64,000 bases of DNA, taken from NCBI GenBank assembly GCA_030429545.1, contig JAUIFF010000008.1, forward strand, positions 1 to 64,000, read 5' to 3'. Below, in pieces: positions 60,870 to 64,000 of this stretch; position 1 is the first letter of the stretch, and each line of letters opens with the position of its first letter. The position numbers and the translations under genes were made by a program. The notes below the pieces were generated by a model, which worked only from the letters and a program-made list of their open reading frames with translations, was not told the DNA's origin and did not search any database. This stretch comes from Polyangia bacterium (GTDB lineage Bacteria > Myxococcota_A > Polyangia > Nannocystales > Nannocystaceae).

Positions 60870-61985
60870 GTGTTACCTGGCCGGGTGGCTTTCGAGACCT
60901 CCTTGGCGCCTACCGACGAGCATGTACTGGCCCCGTGGTTGCCCCACATGCCCCAGCGTTTGAGCCTGGCCAAATTGCCGACACCGGTCGAACGCTGCAC
61001 CGCGCTCGATCGCGGGCGCGCGCGCGTGTGGGTCAAACGCGACGACCTCAGCTCCGACATTTACGGCGGCGGCAAGGTGCGCAAGCTCGAGTATGTGCTC
61101 GCCAATCCCCCGCACAATACCGACGCCCCGGTGCTCACGCTCGGGGGCACCGGCAGCCATCACCTGCTGGCGGTCGCACTGTTTTTGGCCGAGTCGGGGC
61201 GCACGCTCCACGCCCTGACCTTCGACCAGGTGATGACGCCACACGTGCGCACGGGGCTTGCGGTGTTGGCCTCGCTCGGCACCCAGTTTTGGCACTCGCG
61301 CACGCGGGTGGGACTTCCGCTTGCCTGGCTGCGCTACCAGTTGTTTCAACGGCCAGCGCGACGTGGTGTGTACATGCCCCCGGGGGCAAGCGACGGCCTG
61401 GGCGGGCTGGGATTTGTCGCGGCCGGACGCGAACTCGCCCAGCAAATCGCCGATGGCGAGCTCCCGCACCCGGGGCGAATCTATGTCACCGGTGGGTCGG
61501 CCGGGACCTCGGCCGGGTTGGCGATCGGCCTGGCACTTTGCGGTATCGCCACCCACATCCGCATTATTTCGGCGGTGGAGACCATGGGGTTTAACCGGTT
61601 GATGTTTGGCCGCCTACTCGGGCAAATTTATAGTTGTATGCGCAAACATGGCTTTGCCGGGCGTGGGCGGGTTTCCGGCCTGCTGCGCGAGGCCGGCGTA
61701 AGTTGGTCGATCGACCACTCGCAGGTGGGGCCCGGCTATGCCGTGCCGACCGAAGCCGGGCGCCAGGCAATCACGGTCGCCGGCGAGGGGGGGTTGTCAC
61801 TCGAGACGACCTACACCGGCAAGTGTGTGGCGGCCATGCTCAACGAGCTCGAAGGCGACGATGTCGAGGGGCCGGTGTTGTTTTGGAATACCCACGCCGG
61901 CAATGACCTCAGCCCGCGGATCGTTGCCGGTTGGCAGCAACGCCTGCCGCCGGTACTCGCCCGCGCCGTCTCGACGCCTGACTAG
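60870..61985 (+). CDS. PLP-dependent enzyme, ACC deaminase/D-cysteine desulfhydrase family
   Basis: A 371-residue fold-type II PLP enzyme. PLP Lys is in GGGKVRKLEYVL near residue 72, after VKRDDLSS. The phosphate loop is TGGSAGTSAGLAIGL near residue 210, and GPGYAVPT is near residue 285, as in the ACC deaminase/D-cysteine desulfhydrase family. Substrate is likely a small amino acid (D-Cys, D-Ser or ACC); the sequence alone does not decide. Start uncertain: GTG 60870 or GTG 60885. The gene is preceded by repeats and followed by the tail array of the DUF389 gene. Confidence 0.88.
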   Translation: MLPGRVAFETSLAPTDEHVLAPWLPHMPQRLSLAKLPTPVERCTALDRGRARVWVKRDDLSSDIYGGGKVRKLEYVLANPPHNTDAPVLTLGGTGSHHLLAVALFLAESGRTLHALTFDQVMTPHVRTGLAVLASLGTQFWHSRTRVGLPLAWLRYQLFQRPARRGVYMPPGASDGLGGLGFVAAGRELAQQIADGELPHPGRIYVTGGSAGTSAGLAIGLALCGIATHIRIISAVETMGFNRLMFGRLLGQIYSCMRKHGFAGRGRVSGLLREAGVSWSIDHSQVGPGYAVPTEAGRQAITVAGEGGLSLETTYTGKCVAAMLNELEGDDVEGPVLFWNTHAGNDLSPRIVAGWQQRLPPVLARAVSTPD

Positions 61986-62458
61986 ATGCATAATCAACCT
62001 TTACCCACACGGTCGCGGACAGGTCATCGAGATATGTCGGGTCGAACCTACGGACTGCCAGCCGCAGCGGCATCCTGGGGTTTGGCGCCCGCGTCGACGG
62101 GTTGAGCAGATTTATTCTCGGCTGCCTGCCGCAGCGGCATCCTGGGGCTTGGCGCCCGCGTCGACGGGGTTGAGCAGGTTATTTCTCGGCCCCAACCTAC
62201 GGGCAGCTTGCCGCAGCGGCATCCTGGGGCTTGGCGCCCGCGTCGACGGGGTTGAGCAGGTTATTTCTCGGCCCCAACCTACGGGCAGCTTGCCGCAGCG
62301 GCATCCTGGAGCTTGGCGCCCGCGTCGACGGGGTTGAGCAGGTTATTTCTCGGCCCGAGCCTACGGGCTGCCTGCCGCAGCGGCATCCTGGGGTTTGGCG
62401 CCCGCGTCGACGGGTTGAGCAGGTTTTTTCTCGGCCCCGGCTCCCGGGTCGGTGGGTT
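61986..62458. repeat. Tandem 82-bp repeats derived from the 3' end of the DUF389 gene
   Basis: Units beginning GCAGCGGCATCCTGG start at 62064, 62131, 62213, 62295 and 62377 (67, then 82, 82 and 82 bp apart). The rightmost unit lies inside the minus-strand DUF389 gene and encodes its Ala/Asp/Pro-rich C-terminus (PVDAGAKPQDAAAA). The other four lie downstream of its stop. Confidence 0.92.
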
Positions 62459-64000
62459 TGGGCTTGGGCTTGGCCGCTGGGCACTCCTTGCGGGTGACCA
62501 GCACCGACCACTCCTCGCCGGGGCGCAGCGAAATCCGTTTGCTCTTCTCCATTTTGGCGAGCACATTGTCGACCACGGCGACGCCGGGGTGGGGTAGCGG
62601 GTCGGGTTGGATCATGCGGGCAGCCGGCCGCGGGCTCGCCTGTTGTTTGCGTTTTTCCCGGCGGGTTTTGGGTTTGGGCAGCCGTGGTGCGGCCACGCGA
62701 ATCGGCTCCTGCTCGAGCATGATGTCGCGGCCACGGGTGACGCAGGCGTTGAGCTGCGGGACCGAGCGCGCGGTGTCGAGGGCCGCGATCAGTTGGGGGA
62801 TCCACGCATCAAAGTCTTTTTCGTTGGCGCGCCAGGTGCCCGTGAGTACCGGCCGGTCGCGGACCTCGACTTCGGTTTGTAAAACACTTGCAACTGCATC
62901 GGTTACCAGGGGGCCGGCGAGCGGGCCCATCGGCGGCCCGGTATGGACAATCTCGATGACCGGCAGGCCCTGGTCGTCGAAGAAAAGGTGCCACGACAGC
63001 AGGTCCCCGGCGGCCTTGGGCCATTTGAGGGCGAGGAGCTCCTCGATGCGCTGGTTGACCTCGAGCAGGTCGGGGGCGCGTTCGATCTCGTGGGTTGGCA
63101 TCGGGGCCGACACGGCGTTGGCGACCTTGCTCAGCGAGGCGTGGTCGGGCACGGCGACGACATCGACCTCGGGAATCACCCCTGAAAATGCGGCGATTCG
63201 CGTGCGCAGTTCGTCCTCGATCTCCTGGGCCCGATGCGGGGTACCCATCATCACCAGGCGAATGATCACCTGATCACGTTCGACCGAGACCGCGTTGCGG
63301 ACAAAGTTACCGGCCGGGGCAACCTCGGCCAACACGGTCTCGATTTCGGTGCTGACCTCAACCTGCCACGCGACTTTTTTGAGGGCCTGGCGCAGCGGCA
63401 CATAGACAGTGGCGATCAACAAAAGCGGCATCAAAAACCGCAAAAGCGGGCCATAGCGGGTGCCAAACAGGTCACGGATCCGGGCGGCAATACGGGCGAC
63501 AGGGCCGGTCGACGTGATTTCGCTGGCCTCGTGTCGGGCCGCGTTGACGGCGTTGAAGCCCAGGCACAAAAACAGGATCACCGAGATAAACAGGATCGCA
63601 AACAGGTTGGCGGTGAACAGCAACAGCGCGCCGCCAAAGATCGAACCCTGCCCGGTGCCGAGGCCAAACCCCGAGACACAAAGCGGGGGCACCAGGGCGA
63701 TACCAATGGCCACCCCAGCGGCTGCCGCAGCCGTGTCACCACTTTGTCGGACGGTCGTAAAACCGGCCGCGAGTGCACAAAAAACCGCAACCGCGAGGTC
63801 GAGTACCGTGGGCGAGGTGCGGGCACTGATCTCGGGTGTGACCTCGTGAAACGGCAGCAACACGGTGACCAAGGCGGCCATCAAAATGACGCCGGCGATG
63901 CTCGAGCCCACGCGGACGAGCGAGCGTAGCGTCAAAAACGGCGAGCCGACGGCCAGTCCCATGCCGAGGCCGACAATCGGGCCCATCAGCGGCGAGATCA
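62361..64000 (-). CDS. DUF389-family membrane protein, 5' end beyond the window
   Basis: At least 545 residues; the N-terminus lies off the right edge (the reading frame is open to the window end with a DUF389-like ISPLMGPIVGLGMGLAVG). Six or so membrane helices occupy the first ~200 visible residues, followed by a soluble domain. The C-terminal ~80 residues are basic and Ala/Pro-rich and end in repeats (PVDAGAKPQDAAAA). DUF389 proteins have no established function. The stop at 62361 falls within the first of five tandem repeat units. Confidence 0.88.
   Translation of the reverse strand, partial: ISPLMGPIVGLGMGLAVGSPFLTLRSLVRVGSSIAGVILMAALVTVLLPFHEVTPEISARTSPTVLDLAVAVFCALAAGFTTVRQSGDTAAAAAGVAIGIALVPPLCVSGFGLGTGQGSIFGGALLLFTANLFAILFISVILFLCLGFNAVNAARHEASEITSTGPVARIAARIRDLFGTRYGPLLRFLMPLLLIATVYVPLRQALKKVAWQVEVSTEIETVLAEVAPAGNFVRNAVSVERDQVIIRLVMMGTPHRAQEIEDELRTRIAAFSGVIPEVDVVAVPDHASLSKVANAVSAPMPTHEIERAPDLLEVNQRIEELLALKWPKAAGDLLSWHLFFDDQGLPVIEIVHTGPPMGPLAGPLVTDAVASVLQTEVEVRDRPVLTGTWRANEKDFDAWIPQLIAALDTARSVPQLNACVTRGRDIMLEQEPIRVAAPRLPKPKTRREKRKQQASPRPAARMIQPDPLPHPGVAVVDNVLAKMEKSKRISLRPGEEWSVLVTRKECPAAKPKPKPTDPGAGAEKKPAQPVDAGAKPQDAAAAGSP

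Noticed and set aside
60719..61594. 291-residue open frame in another frame of the PLP-enzyme gene
   Set aside because: The PLP enzyme in the other frame has all family motifs; this one is rich in Arg/Ala/Gly with no motif.

Overview
The window is GC-rich (well over 60% G+C by eye) and densely coding. It looks like chromosome from a myxobacterium, most plausibly of the Nannocystineae (Plesiocystis/Enhygromyxa/Nannocystis type). That placement is an inference from gene content: four secreted proteins with Cys-rich DUF4215 (CGDG...CDDGN) repeats, eukaryote-like Ser/Thr kinases, an RCC1-repeat lipoprotein, many lipoproteins with Thr/Ser-rich linkers, and very long GC-rich antisense frames. I see no rRNA, tRNA, CRISPR array, insertion sequence or prophage. 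One structural RNA, RNase P RNA (rnpB), is clear at 57.4-57.8 kb.

Layout. 0-6.1 kb: a DUF4215/fibrinogen-like lipoprotein and a lipase-like lipoprotein (both minus strand), set among three repeat-filled spacers. 6.1-10.2 kb: a patatin-like phospholipase whose 3' end is duplicated downstream, then a membrane-anchored beta-propeller protein. 10.4-15.7 kb: two Ser/Thr protein kinases; the second is translationally coupled to a large exported protein. 16-26 kb: an RCC1 lipoprotein, an alpha/beta hydrolase, an M3 peptidase lipoprotein, a membrane protein, benzoyl-CoA epoxidase BoxB, a GluR0-type potassium channel and a CBS-pair protein. 26.2-30.2 kb: a two-gene operon of a KAP P-loop NTPase and an unknown partner. 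30.4-35.8 kb: PrmC, a small lipoprotein, an operon of an OvoA-type sulfoxide synthase with an ATP-grasp ligase, and a decayed cytochrome P450. 36-48.8 kb: a sensor kinase, HtpG, a repeat-rich spacer, a GNAT protein, a PQQ-type propeller lipoprotein, RNase R, an MFS carrier and an M61-like peptidase. 49.1-51.3 kb: a putative RiPP operon of Cys-repeat precursor lipoprotein, DUF692/MNIO enzyme and DUF2063 partner. 51.4-64 kb: pyruvate carboxylase, a coupled pair of DUF4215/DUF1554 proteins, rnpB, an asparaginase, a small unknown protein, a crotonase, a PLP enzyme and a truncated DUF389 membrane protein.

The most interesting points are these. (1) A palindromic 10-mer, TGYANNTRCA, occurs at least 26 times, always inside genes and using codons that are otherwise rare here. 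(2) Duplicated gene 3' ends lie just downstream of four unrelated genes. (3) A MNIO RiPP-like operon has an EGSCG-repeat precursor carrying a lipobox. (4) A KAP NTPase operon has a C-terminal domain of different base composition from its NTPase domain. (5) An OvoA core without its methyltransferase domain is coupled to an ATP-grasp enzyme. (6) Two DUF4215 lipoprotein genes share a 20-bp dyad upstream. All of these come from reading the sequence alone; no database search was run.
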